NCBI GenBank assembly: GCA_021209875.1
Contig: JAGYVD010000001.1
Location: 4,278,001 to 4,342,000, forward strand
Source of the DNA: Rosellinia necatrix
Lineage: Eukaryota; Ascomycota; Sordariomycetes; Xylariales; Xylariaceae
DNA: 64,000 nucleotides
Reading direction: 5' to 3'
Shown: positions 35,294-46,451 of the stretch, one piece after another
Layout: each line of letters opens with the position of its first letter
Position numbering within the stretch: the first letter of the stretch is position 1
Notes under the pieces: generated by a model
Told to the model about the DNA's origin: nothing
The model's input: only the letters and a program-made list of their open reading frames with translations
Database searches by the model: none
Made by a program: the position numbers and the translations under genes

Positions 35294-36313
35294 ATGTTTA
35301 TGGCAAGATCTGAATATGGTAAGTTCCATACTCTTATTAAACGCGTTGCTGTGATATCAACTACCAAACTTCTCAATTTACTAACACCAAACCGGATAGA
35401 TCGCGGCATCAAGTATGTGCAGACCCAATAACTCCCCGCAAGCTCCCGGCCGCCACTGCTGCCCCTCCCCCACCAACACCACCACCCGCTCCCTGGACTG
35501 ACCTGGACTGACCATCCCGCCCCTATACAGCACCTTCTCGCCCGAAGGCCGTTTGTTCCAGGTCGAATATTCCCTAGAGGCCATCAAGCTTGGTTCGACA
35601 GCGATAGGCGTGGCGACGTCGGAGGGCGTGGTGCTGGGCGTCGAGAAGCGGGTGACGTCGACGCTCCTGGAGACGTCGTCGGTTGAGAAGATCGTGGAGA
35701 TCGACCGGCATATCGGGTGTGCCATGTCTGGCCTGCAGGCAGATGCGCGCAGCATGGTCGAGCATGCCCGTGTCGAGTGCCAGTCTCACGCCTTCAACTA
35801 CAACGAGAACCTGCGAGTCGAGAGCTGCACCCAAGCCATTTGCGACCTAGCCCTACGCTTCGGCGAGAGTGCCGATGGCGAGGAGAGCATTATGAGCCGT
35901 CCTTTCGGTGTCGCTCTTCTGATCGCCGGCTATGACGAGGATGGCCCCCAACTCTACCACGCCGAGCCGAGCGGTACCTTCTATCGTTACGACGCAAAAG
36001 CCATTGGTTCGGGAAGTGAGGGCGCTCAAGCCGAGCTCCAGAATGAGTATCATAAGGTAAATGCCCTAGCACCGATCTCCAAAGATCGTGTCTCTATACT
36101 CCTTAATATATGAAGCAATTAGCTCACGATCATGAACAGTCTCTCACGATTGTAGACGCCGAAATGCTCGTCCTTAAGACCTTAAAGCAAGTGATGGAGG
36201 AGAAGCTAGATGCCAAGAACGTACAACTAGCAAGCGTTACTAAAGACAAGGGCTTTAGGATATATACCGATGAGGAAATGGCTGCCGTTGTTGAGCGGCT
36301 ACCTGCGAATTAA
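35294..36313 (+). CDS. pup2: 20S proteasome alpha-5 subunit (PUP2)
   Basis: Non-catalytic alpha-ring subunit of the 20S core particle. Four exons: 35294-35318, 35400-35412, 35531-36056, 36140-36313 (245 aa). Exon 2 is only 13 nt, and the two junctions around it rebuild the proteasome alpha signature [19 protein letters not shown]. Other conserved parts: [70 protein letters not shown]-independent alpha motif [19 protein letters not shown], and [13 protein letters not shown] near the C-terminus. Length equals the family norm. Introns are 81, 118 and 83 nt. Start ATG at 35294 gives MFMARSEYD; the alternative Met3 is also possible. Intact. Confidence 0.95.
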
Positions 36314-36716
36314 TAAGCCAAGTGCACCAATTCCAGGGTCTTTCGAGGTTAGAGGCATGCCAGGCCAATAGACAAGAGGCAAACATCAGTTCCCTGTCCG
36401 TCTGTGAATATGCGGCCAATATGCGACCAACATGGCAACAGCTTCAGAGTCATTTAATGATCATTAGTGTACCACGCAGTGGCGCCTACAGTCTTGATGT
36501 ATGAAGAGGAATGCGGCGAAGCCGCTCCTTGTTTATTGCTGAAACCAGATTGCGAAGGTTCCCCAATTAGCACTATCTAGCCAATACCAAATCTCGCCTA
36601 CGACTACATAGGTATTCTGTAGTCCAAAATAAAGAATAACCTCACAGAAAAGATTCAATCCAAACCAAATGAGTAAGCGCCGGCTAGCAAACTTTCCACG
36701 CTACCGTCCGTCTCCA
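36314..36716. other. Intergenic region between convergent genes
   Basis: 403 bp between the PUP2 stop and the stop of the minus-strand Zn2Cys6 factor. AT-moderate, no gene or repeat seen; presumably both 3' untranslated regions. Confidence 0.5.
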
Positions 36717-39700
36717 TTATTTATCTCGGTCCTCCGAGTCCAAATCTAACTTCTCAAGGTCTTGCTCCACGGTGAGCAAGCCCATGGCATAAAACGCCTT
36801 CTCGCCCTTGGCCAGTACGATCTTCTTCGCGTCCGCCGCGGTGGCGTCCCTTCCGCTCACGGCCGCGGCCGCGGCGGCCGCGCCGTCCTCCTCGAGGATA
36901 CGCCGGTCCAGGCGCCGCGGGTTGCCCCAGACCCAGGACATGCCCGGCGGGGCGACGTCGGGGGCGGCGCGCGCGGCCTGGCGCTTCTTGGCCTCGTGGC
37001 GGCTCCGCACGTCGATGGCGTCCTCCGGGTCCTCGGACTCGGGCGGCGGCCGGTACAGCGGGCCCCGGCCGAGCTGCGCCGCCTTGGACCACGCCGACTC
37101 GCACCCGTCCGCGATCTGGTGCGCCGACTGCCACCCGGTCAGCCGCGCGATGTCGCGCAGGCGCCGGATCAGCCAGTGCCGCTGCGCCTCGTCTTGGAGC
37201 TGTCGCGGGGGGAAGAGAGAGGCAGGCAATGGTCAGCAGGGGAGGGCCGAAACGGCGAGAGAGAAAGAGAGAGAGAGGGGGGGAGGGGAGGGGGGAGGAG
37301 TTGGTTGTAGGCGGTTGTGAGAGCCGGAACTCACTTGTACACCCGCTACGAAGAGCGGAAACGCCGACTCTATCAACGCGGCGCCCATCAGCGTGCTGAC
37401 AACTTTCAGGCGTGCGATATTCTCTTCCAGGCCGGCGGCGATCCGACCGAGCTCGAGCGCCCACGGCATGGTGGTGCGGGCGGACATGCCGGCCGCGAGC
37501 ATCGCTACGGGCGGCATCTTGGGGTGCGCCCTATGGAGGACGATAAGGCCCATGTAGTAATTCATCCAGATGCCGGCGATGGAATACGTCCGGTAATGTT
37601 TGGTGGGGCCGTAGGGTGTCGGCTGCGTCGGGTATATGTCGGCGGCCAACGGCTCGAAGTCTGGCCCGAAGTGCTTCCTGATTTCGTAAAATGCTAATAG
37701 GATATGGTCCCATTCCCGAAGTGCTTCGACAGTTCTAGTGTCGAGGTCGCTCTCGGTGCGGTATTGAGGCGCAGCGCTCGGCGGCGAGGACGAATCCTCC
37801 CGCGGAGGACTGAAACCCATGGGTGGCGTCACTTTGTCCGAAGCTGGCATCATGCCCGTGAACATACCTGGCGGCGGCCATACGCTGCCGGATCCGCTTC
37901 GTGAGAGCGCCTCCCTCTTTCGTGAAAGGTCACGAGATACAAAATTAGCCAGGCGGCCTAATAGGAGGATTAAATAGTCATAGCTCCCATATCTGGATCT
38001 CATTAGCTCCACGCAGTCTACCTCTGCATGGTTTTCTTTCGACTCACATGGCGTCTATTCTCCCCATTGGCGACCTCGGCGGGCATTGCATCCAAGTATT
38101 ATATTGCAAACTGGCCTCGTTAGCACCAACCCCCATACGTAAAATAAGCCGGTACGCACAATGGACGAGTCCCACCCAGGATACTTTGATAAACATCCAT
38201 CTTACAATACCACCAAAAGAGGTCGCTAAGCTGCTCGTATCTCTCCATGTCTTTATTTGTGTATATGTATTTCGGCCTTGGGTGCGAACTCAACTGTTCT
38301 GGAAGCATGCCGAGATCGTCACAAGAAACCTCACGGCCCATGATGGTACTCAGCAGTGACACGTCCATCATATCCCAATCCTTATAGAGGAAGTCTGGGT
38401 CTTCTGTCGAAGGGTAGTCCCTCAGGTTTCTAAATTGAGGTTGTTCCATGTCAGCATGTCGTTTCCGCTTCTTCATCGCCATGATAGCCCTAGTCATCTC
38501 GGAAAGTGGTATCTCCTTGATGATCCAACGGGCTCCCAACAAATGCCTGCACCATTTGTCATGGTCCGAGTTCCAGACTTCGTAGAATGCAAGAATCAAG
38601 GTCGCTGCCAAATTAGCCGTTTGGGTACGTCGAACAGGACGGGCGACGTTTTTGGCAATTCTTCTCAAAGCCAGATGGTAGTGTTTAAGGGATGCCGTCG
38701 GCGGGACTTTCTGAAGTTTGGCGATCTGCAAACTACCGAGGGCAAGTATAGCTTGCAAGAGCGCTGGGTGGCTAAACGACATAACCGGGAACCCATCTGA
38801 GACGTATTAGTACGACGGTCAATGGAGGCGGATTGCTTTACACTGACAAGTCCACCCATGCTGCTTAGTTTTCGGTGTGTGTCCCTGAAAGATATTAGAG
38901 GGATCCAGTGGGTGTCGTTCGTATAGCGACATGCTCGGCCCTGTAACGTTCATGAAATGCCAGAAAACTGCTGCAATATGTTTATCGGTCAGAGGAGAAT
39001 TAGCTGGCGAGGGGTCATAGGTTGCGAGGACGGTCTCTGCCCCAACAGTTGAAAACGTTCGTGTATGGGTGCCGAACATATGGTACTGATGGTCAAGCCT
39101 TTGTGAAGTGACAACGCCTTGTCCTTCAAACCCAAATTGCGAGCTGGGTTGTCCCAGCGAAAATTCATCTTCTGATTCACCCATAGATGCGTCATCATCG
39201 TAGTAATCGTATTCCCAGTCTTCAGCCTGCTCTTCTATCCCCAGGTGTGAGGGTTCGGCCCCTACTAGGCCCCCGCTCCCACCAGGCTGTCCATGAGGGA
39301 GGGACAGTGGTATAGTTGGCCCCGTAGGGTTATCAACTTGGGCAGTTCGAGGCGGATATTGGCTACTACTCCCGGCCACTTCCGGCTTCCACTGCCCCTG
39401 AGAATATGCATCGACGGTCGTAGGAGGGAAGAATGTGAATTTCGATGGCTGTGGTTGCGAGAGAAATTGATTTGGAGCCAAGTTAACCGGCGGCTGTGGC
39501 GGAACGGGACCAGTCTGGCCAGGGTAAAAATGACTAAATTGGTGCGTAGCGAGTTGGTGATAGCCCACGCCTGAAGGTTTCGGGGCAATGATTTGAAGTG
39601 ACTGGGAGGAAGCCCTCTGCTGAGCAGCCGACAGCTGTTGCTCCCTCACCAATGCCTGAGGCGAAGGAGCTGGGTAATGAATTGGTCCATATGGAGCTCC

Positions 39701-40030
39701 GGAAAAAGTACCGAGAGGATCCTTGAAAATGACCCGTTGATTGTAACCTTCACATTGCCGCTTCGATTTCAAGCAGTTGTTGCAAGTTGGCTTCCCCTCG
39801 TCGCACTTGATGCGCCGCTTCCTACAAGCTAGAACATCCTCAGTATAGGGTCCCAGTATCGATTAAGGATGGATGGATGGCGGCATACTAAGGCAACCAG
39901 TCTTCGTTCGTTTTCGTGCAGGCCCCTTGTTTTGCACGGGATCCTCGTCGCCATGACCGTCTGGTGACGAGGGCCGGTGCGGTTGAGGTTTGGCAGCCGC
40001 GTCGTTCGAAACCAAGCCTAACGACTCCAT
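36717..40030 (-). CDS. Zn2Cys6 fungal-specific transcription factor
   Basis: Nuclear DNA-binding regulator with unknown targets. Six exons on the minus strand: 40030-39889, 39828-38848, 38796-38160, 38110-38048, 37992-37335, 37199-36717 (987 aa; every junction keeps frame). The zinc cluster is complete: Cys46, 49, 56, 63, 66 and 73 (GCLTCRKRRIKC then TCNNCLKSKRQC), with the first junction inside it. A long Pro/Gln/Ser-rich linker (residues about 90-240) with an acidic patch (DWEYDYYDDDASMGESEDE) follows. The middle homology region includes SFSHPALLQAILALGSLQIA, ILAFYEVWNSDH, MDVYQSILGGTRPF and LLLGRLANFVSRDLSRKR. The C-terminal exon (QDEAQRHWLIRRLRDIARLT) ends in an Ala run and acidic tail. 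Exon 4 (63 nt) relies on a GTGCGT donor and a CTAAC branch; it is the least certain part. Confidence 0.87.
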
Positions 40031-42599
40031 GTTAATTCAAGAATGCTACCGGGTTACTTTAGAGGGCCTGTCATAATCTACCGCAGGTTGCGCATCTACT
40101 CGAGGCCCATTACTAAGTCCGTAATCCGGATGACTCTTTACCAATGGCGTGTGGGTATACACACACGGCAGTCGTGATGGAGGGGTTGCTTAAAAGGGCG
40201 ATCTAGAGGCTTTCTGGGCTATAAGGCTTTCCCTAATCGGTGCTATAGGCCGCGCAGGATTGATAGAATCAACGAATGATAGCTCTTAGGAGCTAGCCGC
40301 ACATGTATGAGGGATAGGGACAACCGGGACGAGCTACCAAGGCGGATCACGGCGCGCACGTTGGCCTTAGTGACGAGGCCCAGTAGGGCGATGGCTGTAT
40401 GTGAAATCAGGCGACTCGGAGACTTCGCTGTGCGACGAACCCGGACTAGGTATGCTTGCAAGGAATTGTCGTGGGACAAAGCGTGTGAGGCTGGCTGGTG
40501 ATGGGGGCGAAGGAAGAATGAGAGGCTTGAGGCTAGACCTCGTTGGCCCCCCGTGAGGATTGACGAATAACAATTAGGTCTTGAGATGTCCCCAGCGCTA
40601 GCAACTTGGCAAACGTGGGAGACGGTGGGGGATTGACCAGAGATCCGTAAGACGGGAATAAACGACCCGATCGACCACTAGATAGATAGGTCGACGGCAC
40701 GTAACTCACTCACTCCAAACCGCCAACACGGCAGCTTTGGCACGACGCAGATAGTTTCTAGCGTGGGGAGCAATGGCATTGTTTAAATTAACGCTTCCTA
40801 ATCGGCCTACGCTGTCTGGCGAGTGCTTACTGGTTATAGTGAACCCCCTCCCAAATCCGGGCACCGACTTCACGACCCGCCGATTGCCTCGGGATCCTGC
40901 AGTCTCTATACCGGATGGAGCAGAGGCGAAAACCGAGGCCCCTTGGACTAGGAAACGGCGGCGACGAGGCACTCAAAAGGCCGGTGCTCGTGGCGACAAG
41001 CCCAAACACGACGAGCACACCGAACTGGTGCTCCTAGACCATATTGCAACGCATCTACCGGAGTGGCAAGTTACTGGCAGCGCGCAGCAAGCCAGCCTCT
41101 GGAGACACCCCAAAGCCAGATCTGTGCCGGCCGAGGTGTATGAATGTGCGAATTGGCGGCTAGAGTAGGACAGGGGTCGACAGAGATGCGAGGACAGATA
41201 GTGCAACTTGTTGATATGCTAAGTTGGGTGGTATGACAGCGGAACTGGGTGCAGCTGATGCCACTTAAACGGATCGGCAGAGTCAGATTGGCTTACCAAA
41301 TCCTGGAAAACCCCACGACCTGGCAACAACTGTTTGCTCGGCCTCAGGTTGCGGCGACTGGGAGTGTGAGGACACAAGCAAAGAGCTAAGCTTCGCCCGC
41401 CACCGAAAGAATGGCCGGCGTGCTTCCCAGCAAGGGACCCTGTCCAGAAGCCAATATTGGGCGCTGATGAGCCTTCGTCCTACACAAACTCTGCGTTCGA
41501 CGGGGCACGCGAAGTGACCCTTCTAGACATGCAGCTCTGATCCAGGAGAGAGCCGGATGGCACGGGCAGGAAGTACTTGAGACATTCTTGAGCCCATTGC
41601 AATAGAGAAGAGTCGGCAGGGGTACCGGTATTTCCTCCATATTGAGGTTCCCCTGTTCCCCCCAGCGCTGAAGACAAAGTTATTCCAGCTGTCTTTGAGC
41701 GTGACCGCCGACCTCTAGGAGACCTTTCGAAACAATGCATCGGGAGGACGCATGCAAGTCCTATGCCTACCTATGCCTGTGCCCATGCCTTGACGCAGGT
41801 ACTCGCATGGTAAACCTACGCTGTCCGCGACACAGGGGTGATCAACACCAAATAACGACCCACACAGGGGCAGGGCAAACCGACCACCAGCGGCGCTCCC
41901 TTCAGGGGCCACCAGACAGTGTGTCGAAGGAGGGCCATGTGACTGAGCATAGATACGGAGGCTATACTTGCAGCTGCGACTAGAGTCGATGATTCAACAG
42001 CAAGGTAACCTGGGCCCTGTTTCGCTAGAGCCAAACCCGTTGGCCGAGAGCCAAACTCGTTGAGGTCGAGTGCCAACTGGTAATTGCCCACATGATTCGA
42101 ACCGTCCTACCCTCATATGCCTATGCCATGAGGAGGCCTGGGACCAGAAACGGGCTGGATCGTGACAGATCAACTAGCATCAGATTCTCAGCGACCTAGA
42201 CCGCGCCGCTCCTCCGGGGTGGATGAGCAATGCGGCGCCAAGGCAGCTGCTGTGTCACCATTTGGTGGTATTTTGGACACCTGGGAGGCGTTCAGGGCAA
42301 GCCGTACCCGGCCGGATCACAGGGAGCGCACAAGGAGGGGGGCATCGCTGCGTTGCTAGTGTGCCGTTAAACGGGGTGGATATTTCATTGTTGGACCGAC
42401 AATGAAGATCTATGTGACATCCCAGGGAGTTGAAGTAGGGGATGATCAATGCCATAGCATTTACTAGTGGGCTTTCCCCAGATGGTCAAGACCGTGGCCG
42501 TGGCCGTGACCGTGGCGCATTTGAGGTGTTGATATCGGTGTTAACGATGCTGATAACTTATATCTTTGGTGCAGCGGAACCGCAGCTACCCTACCTACA

Positions 42600-42626
42600 A
42601 GTAGGTAGGTAGGTAGGTAGGTAGGA
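42600..42626. repeat. (TAGG)n tetranucleotide microsatellite
   Basis: About six to seven TAGG units after ACCTACAAG. Part of the genome-wide TAGG/CCTA motif seen in most spacers of this window. Confidence 0.95.
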
Positions 42627-42734
42627 TATAGCAACACCCAAGTGAGAATGTGGGCCAGATTCAGCAGGGGGGGGAGGAACCATGCAGGACAGCACGAAAT
42701 GAGAATGAAGTGAGTGTATAGAATCCATAGCCTA

Positions 42735-42772
42735 CTAGGTAGGTGGGTAGGTAGGTAGGTAGGTAGGTAGAG
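42735..42772. repeat. (TAGG)n tetranucleotide microsatellite
   Basis: About nine TAGG units with one TGGG variant, 110 bp downstream of a similar array. Confidence 0.95.
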
Positions 42773-43574
42773 AGGTACTATAGGTGCCCGTCATTATCTA
42801 TCGTAATTCGGCGGATAAAGAACGGAAGTTGATAAGGAGCACTGCGCTGAGGTAGTTCATCCGGATTCTGACATCTGCCCTGTAAATGTATAAACACTAG
42901 GTGCTTGTAGGAGGTAACTACCTACCTACCTGGGTAGTTAGTTAGCATTACAGGGGGGTTGAATAAAAGTACAACCACTACCTAGGTAGAGTTACCCCAC
43001 CCTTGGCGTGCCAAGACTTCACTGGGCAGTAGCTTGGTGACATTGCAAAAACGAGAAGAAAGAAGCTTGACAATTATCTACCTCAGGGGCTCAGTTACCA
43101 GTAGATAGGTGAGATCAGGCAGCTAAGTTAACATACCTAGTACGAGTAGGATTTACAGCTTCCCTTTAGTAACGATACCAATAACAGACAAGTACTGAAC
43201 CTAGTATACCTAGACCAATTACCCCCAACTACTACCTAGCTATAACTAGCTATCAGCTGGTGCCAGCTGTGAGCCAAGCAACTTCTTATGGTCGTGTAAC
43301 CTGGGATTGGTCAAAAGCATCATTAATAGTGGGTCTTTAATTGTGTTGAAGAAAAGTTTCGACGAGCATACCAACCGAACATCCTATTGACTCGTTCTAT
43401 ATACAGCCTTGGAATGGTTTTCAAGTAGAGACGCAATCCGCCACGCCACGCAGCGCCCTCTCCCATACCAGATGGTTTAATTGTACCATCGCTACTACTA
43501 TAAATCGCGAGGACTATCAGCCAGCATTTGTGCTTCATTTCATCCCCCCTTCTCGCCCTGGACCAAATCTCAGA

Positions 43575-45143
43575 ATGTTTGCAGTTCCTGGCTGGGCGAT
43601 CTCTACAGACGGCCCCAAAGCAGAGGCCGCTTTGAATTCCACCCAAGGACCTAAGGATTCGAACATCTCAAAGAAGCGGAAGAGGCAATCTGTTGCCTCC
43701 AACGTCACCACCAGCAACGTCGCAGATTTATGGGAACGGGTCATCGAGGGGAAAGATGGCAAGGAATCTAAAGTCAATCAGGATCAATCCACAGGCAACA
43801 CACGAAACAAAATGGGGGTGATGCCAGATGGGGCACCGCGGCTGACCTTGAAGGAGAAGAAGAAATTGAAAAAGCAGAGGGAAGATCAAGCAAACCAGAA
43901 TGCCGTAGGTCATGTGACTACGGATGAGCTGGACTCGGCCTCACTAGACAGTGCTCCAAGCAGGGAAGTCTCAGGCGAGGCGAAGAGGAGGAAAAAGGAT
44001 AATAATTCCAAAGGTCACAAGGATGGCCAGGGAAGCGGCCTGCAAAATGTACCCCAATTAACAGAGCCACAGGCAAAGACGCCTACCGGTCCCCCGGCTC
44101 CCAAACTTACCCCTATGCAGGTTGCGATGAGGGAGAAGCTTGTATCTGCTCGATTCCGCCACCTCAATGAGACACTCTATACAAAACCGTCGGACGAGGC
44201 GTTCCGACTATTTCAGGACTCACCGGAGATGTTTCAAGAATACCACGAAGGATTCCGTCGCCAGGTGAATGTGTGGCCCGAAAACCCAGTGGATGGTTAC
44301 ATTGAGGATATCGAGTTACGGGGCATGCAAAGGCACCCACACAAGCCCAAACCAGGCCACACCGGCCCCACGCTCACGACCGGTGTTCAACCCCTTATGC
44401 GAACAAGTGGCGCCTGTACTATAGCAGACCTTGGCTGTGGCGATGCTAAGCTTGCTACTACGCTGCAGTCCAAGACGAAAAAACTGAATCTTAATATTCT
44501 AAGCTATGACTTGCAAAGTCCGAGTCCACTTGTTATCAGGGCCGATATTGCCAACTTACCGCTCGCCGATGGCAGTGTCGATGTGGCCATATTCTGCTTA
44601 GCGCTCATGGGCACGAACTGGCTTGATTTCGTCGAAGAGGCATACCGAATATTACGTTGGAAGGGCGAGCTTTGGGTCGCTGAGATCAAGAGCCGGTTTG
44701 GCCATGTGAGCAGCAGGAAAAAGAATGCTCCAGTGAATCACAGTGTAGGCAACCGGAAGAAAAACCAGGACAAGAAAGACAGGGCCAAGGCCAGCGATGC
44801 AGAGCCTGACAAGAACCACAACGTGGATCTCGCGGTTGAGGTCGATGGCGCCGAAGACGGGCGCCGGGAGACAGACGTCACGGCATTTGTGGAAGCGTTG
44901 CAGCGAAGAGGTTTCGTGCTGCAGGGAGACGAAAAGTCAGCGATTGATATGCGAAACAAGATGTTTGTCAAAATGCATTTCATCAAGGCCGCCCAGCCCT
45001 CTGTCGGGAAAGGAGTTGTGGGGGCAAGAGACGCGGGACGAGGAGGAAAGAAGAAAGGTGGCGTCAAATTCATCGACACGGAAGAACAAAATGCGGTAGA
45101 TGAGAGCGCAATTCTCAAGCCATCGGTCTATAAAGTCCGATAA
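43575..45143 (+). CDS. rrp8: RRP8-type 25S rRNA (adenine-N1) methyltransferase
   Basis: Nucleolar SAM-dependent enzyme; the yeast orthologue makes m1A in 25S rRNA and aids 40S/60S processing. Single exon, 522 aa. N-terminal 180 residues are Lys-rich and disordered (SKKRKRQS, LTLKEKKKLKKQR), typical nucleolar targeting. The conserved core starts at MREKLVSARFRHLNETLYT, followed by FQEYHEGFRRQVNVWP, SAM motif I ADLGCGDAKLA near residue 283, acidic SYDLQSPSP, ADIANLPLADGSVDVAIFCL, ALMGTNWLDFVEEAYRILR and GELWVAEIKSRF. A Lys/Asp-rich insert of about 60 residues separates this from the last conserved block FVEALQRRGFVLQ. The ATG at 43575 begins MFAVPGWAIS, the usual fungal start; the upstream in-frame ATG at 43530 is less likely. 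Confidence 0.93.
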   Translation: MFAVPGWAISTDGPKAEAALNSTQGPKDSNISKKRKRQSVASNVTTSNVADLWERVIEGKDGKESKVNQDQSTGNTRNKMGVMPDGAPRLTLKEKKKLKKQREDQANQNAVGHVTTDELDSASLDSAPSREVSGEAKRRKKDNNSKGHKDGQGSGLQNVPQLTEPQAKTPTGPPAPKLTPMQVAMREKLVSARFRHLNETLYTKPSDEAFRLFQDSPEMFQEYHEGFRRQVNVWPENPVDGYIEDIELRGMQRHPHKPKPGHTGPTLTTGVQPLMRTSGACTIADLGCGDAKLATTLQSKTKKLNLNILSYDLQSPSPLVIRADIANLPLADGSVDVAIFCLALMGTNWLDFVEEAYRILRWKGELWVAEIKSRFGHVSSRKKNAPVNHSVGNRKKNQDKKDRAKASDAEPDKNHNVDLAVEVDGAEDGRRETDVTAFVEALQRRGFVLQGDEKSAIDMRNKMFVKMHFIKAAQPSVGKGVVGARDAGRGGKKKGGVKFIDTEEQNAVDESAILKPSVYKVR

Positions 45144-46451
45144 CTTCCACAACGCATTATTCAAATAGAATTGATATTATTCTTATTATTCTTCTTATTA
45201 TTTTCTCGAATCTATAATTGCTCACCCCCCGGTCGATCGCCCCCGAGCCCTCCACCATCCAGTATGCAATGCCCGACTAGTTACTAGGTGCGTTGGCAAC
45301 TACCTACTAACCGATTTGCATATACCCTCACCCGTGGCCAGAGACAAGCAATTGTCCGACGGGCCGAGTTTAAGGACTTATGAAGCCCTCAAGGCACTAC
45401 CTATCTGCTAACTATTTAGCGTTCTGGTATAACAGGTCAACAGAAGGTATTTGCATGCCGTATGTGTACCAGGGTCATTGCAAGTTCCAGCCCTACCTGA
45501 CTTACTTACTTAGTTAAGGCGCTAGACTTGTAACAATTCTTTCCGTCCGTCGTATACACTACCTAGGTTAGTATCGATGAGAAGTTATGTAGGTAGTTGT
45601 GTACCTAGTGCAGATCCGATCCGACTTTTGGCAGCATATATACCTAGGTAGGTATGTATTATTGGCTAGGATCTCGAGCTGTCAGTCTAATGTACTTATG
45701 TATACTAGCCGGTCTGGTGTACATGACAGCAGTGCCCCAGGTATCGGTAACGTTCGATTAGTTAGCGTTGGTACTATCCAGGTATGTGGCAGGTACCTAC
45801 TAGTGCCTAACTTATGTATGTATTGCATCCATATGAGATGTGTTCCTCACAGCTTGGCCGTTGCGCCGATTCCGCACTAGTCTACAGTAGGAGGCATGGT
45901 ACTTGGGTGTCCAGGCCCCGACAGAACGCACCAGCAGTAGGCACCTTGGTGGGGGGAGATGATGCCGTAGGTGGTAGCTACCTAGGTAAGTACCTAGGCA
46001 GGTATGTACCTGGGATCGGGTTGGTGGTGAAAGTACCTTCCTACAATTATCACTGCCTGCCCAGGTACTCTGCCTACCTCTCGGTTCAAGGTATCTACAA
46101 CAATCTCGTCATCTGCACATACACGATATACAACAACATATGCCAATTGATACTACCAAATTGCTGGTACTTCGTGAGTCTTATACCGGATACGCCGTCC
46201 TGTCTACAAGCGGATCGGCCACAGCCGCATGATCTCATATCTCACTGCATACGTATATTTGTTGCCCTTGCCCTCTTCATAAGACGGTGTCCGTCTGTTT
46301 CTCTCTGGTTCTCCGCGCCTGCGGCGATTCTCCCCCGAGCCAACGCAACGCGCGTGACACCGTCTCCCTCTACTTTGTGCCCTCTTCAACACACTCAATA
46401 CCTCAGACCTCCGAGCCAAATCTCCCTCCAGTCCCGTGGGGAGCAGTCGAG
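45144..46451. other. Intergenic region, promoter side of DDI1
   Basis: 1.3 kb between the RRP8 stop and the DDI1 start. It has TATTATTCTTATT runs just after RRP8 (45172-45200) suitable for its 3' end, several ACCTACCTAGGTAGGT palindromic motifs (45565-45655, 45975-46010), and a pyrimidine-rich block (46365-46440) directly before DDI1. No supported gene. Confidence 0.5.

Larger units (their letters stand above)
40031..43574. other. Divergent spacer between the Zn2Cys6 factor and RRP8, repeat-rich
   Basis: 3.5 kb. The first half has balanced composition with small overlapping ORFs, the largest plus-strand one being 40773-41168 (131 aa, with a basic RKRRRR segment; I cannot support it as a gene). 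The second half carries TAGG tracts at 42600-42626 and 42735-42772 and further CCTA runs (42918-42935). A CCAAT-box-like ATTGG lies at about 43305-43310, roughly 265 bp before the RRP8 start. Confidence 0.5.

Noticed and set aside
36754..37464. 236-codon minus-strand and 182/170-codon plus-strand ORFs over the last exons of the Zn2Cys6 factor
   Set aside because: They are shadows caused by the very high GC of the Ala/Arg-rich C-terminal exon; the spliced transcription factor explains the region.
40773..41168. 131-codon plus-strand ORF with a basic segment in the RRP8/transcription-factor spacer
   Set aside because: No family motif, no clear promoter or splice context, and an overlapping minus-strand frame is nearly as open; not enough to annotate.
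42080..42110. GGTTCGAATC on the minus strand, resembling a tRNA B-box
   Set aside because: The flanking five bases do not form a T-stem and no A-box is found at the right distance.
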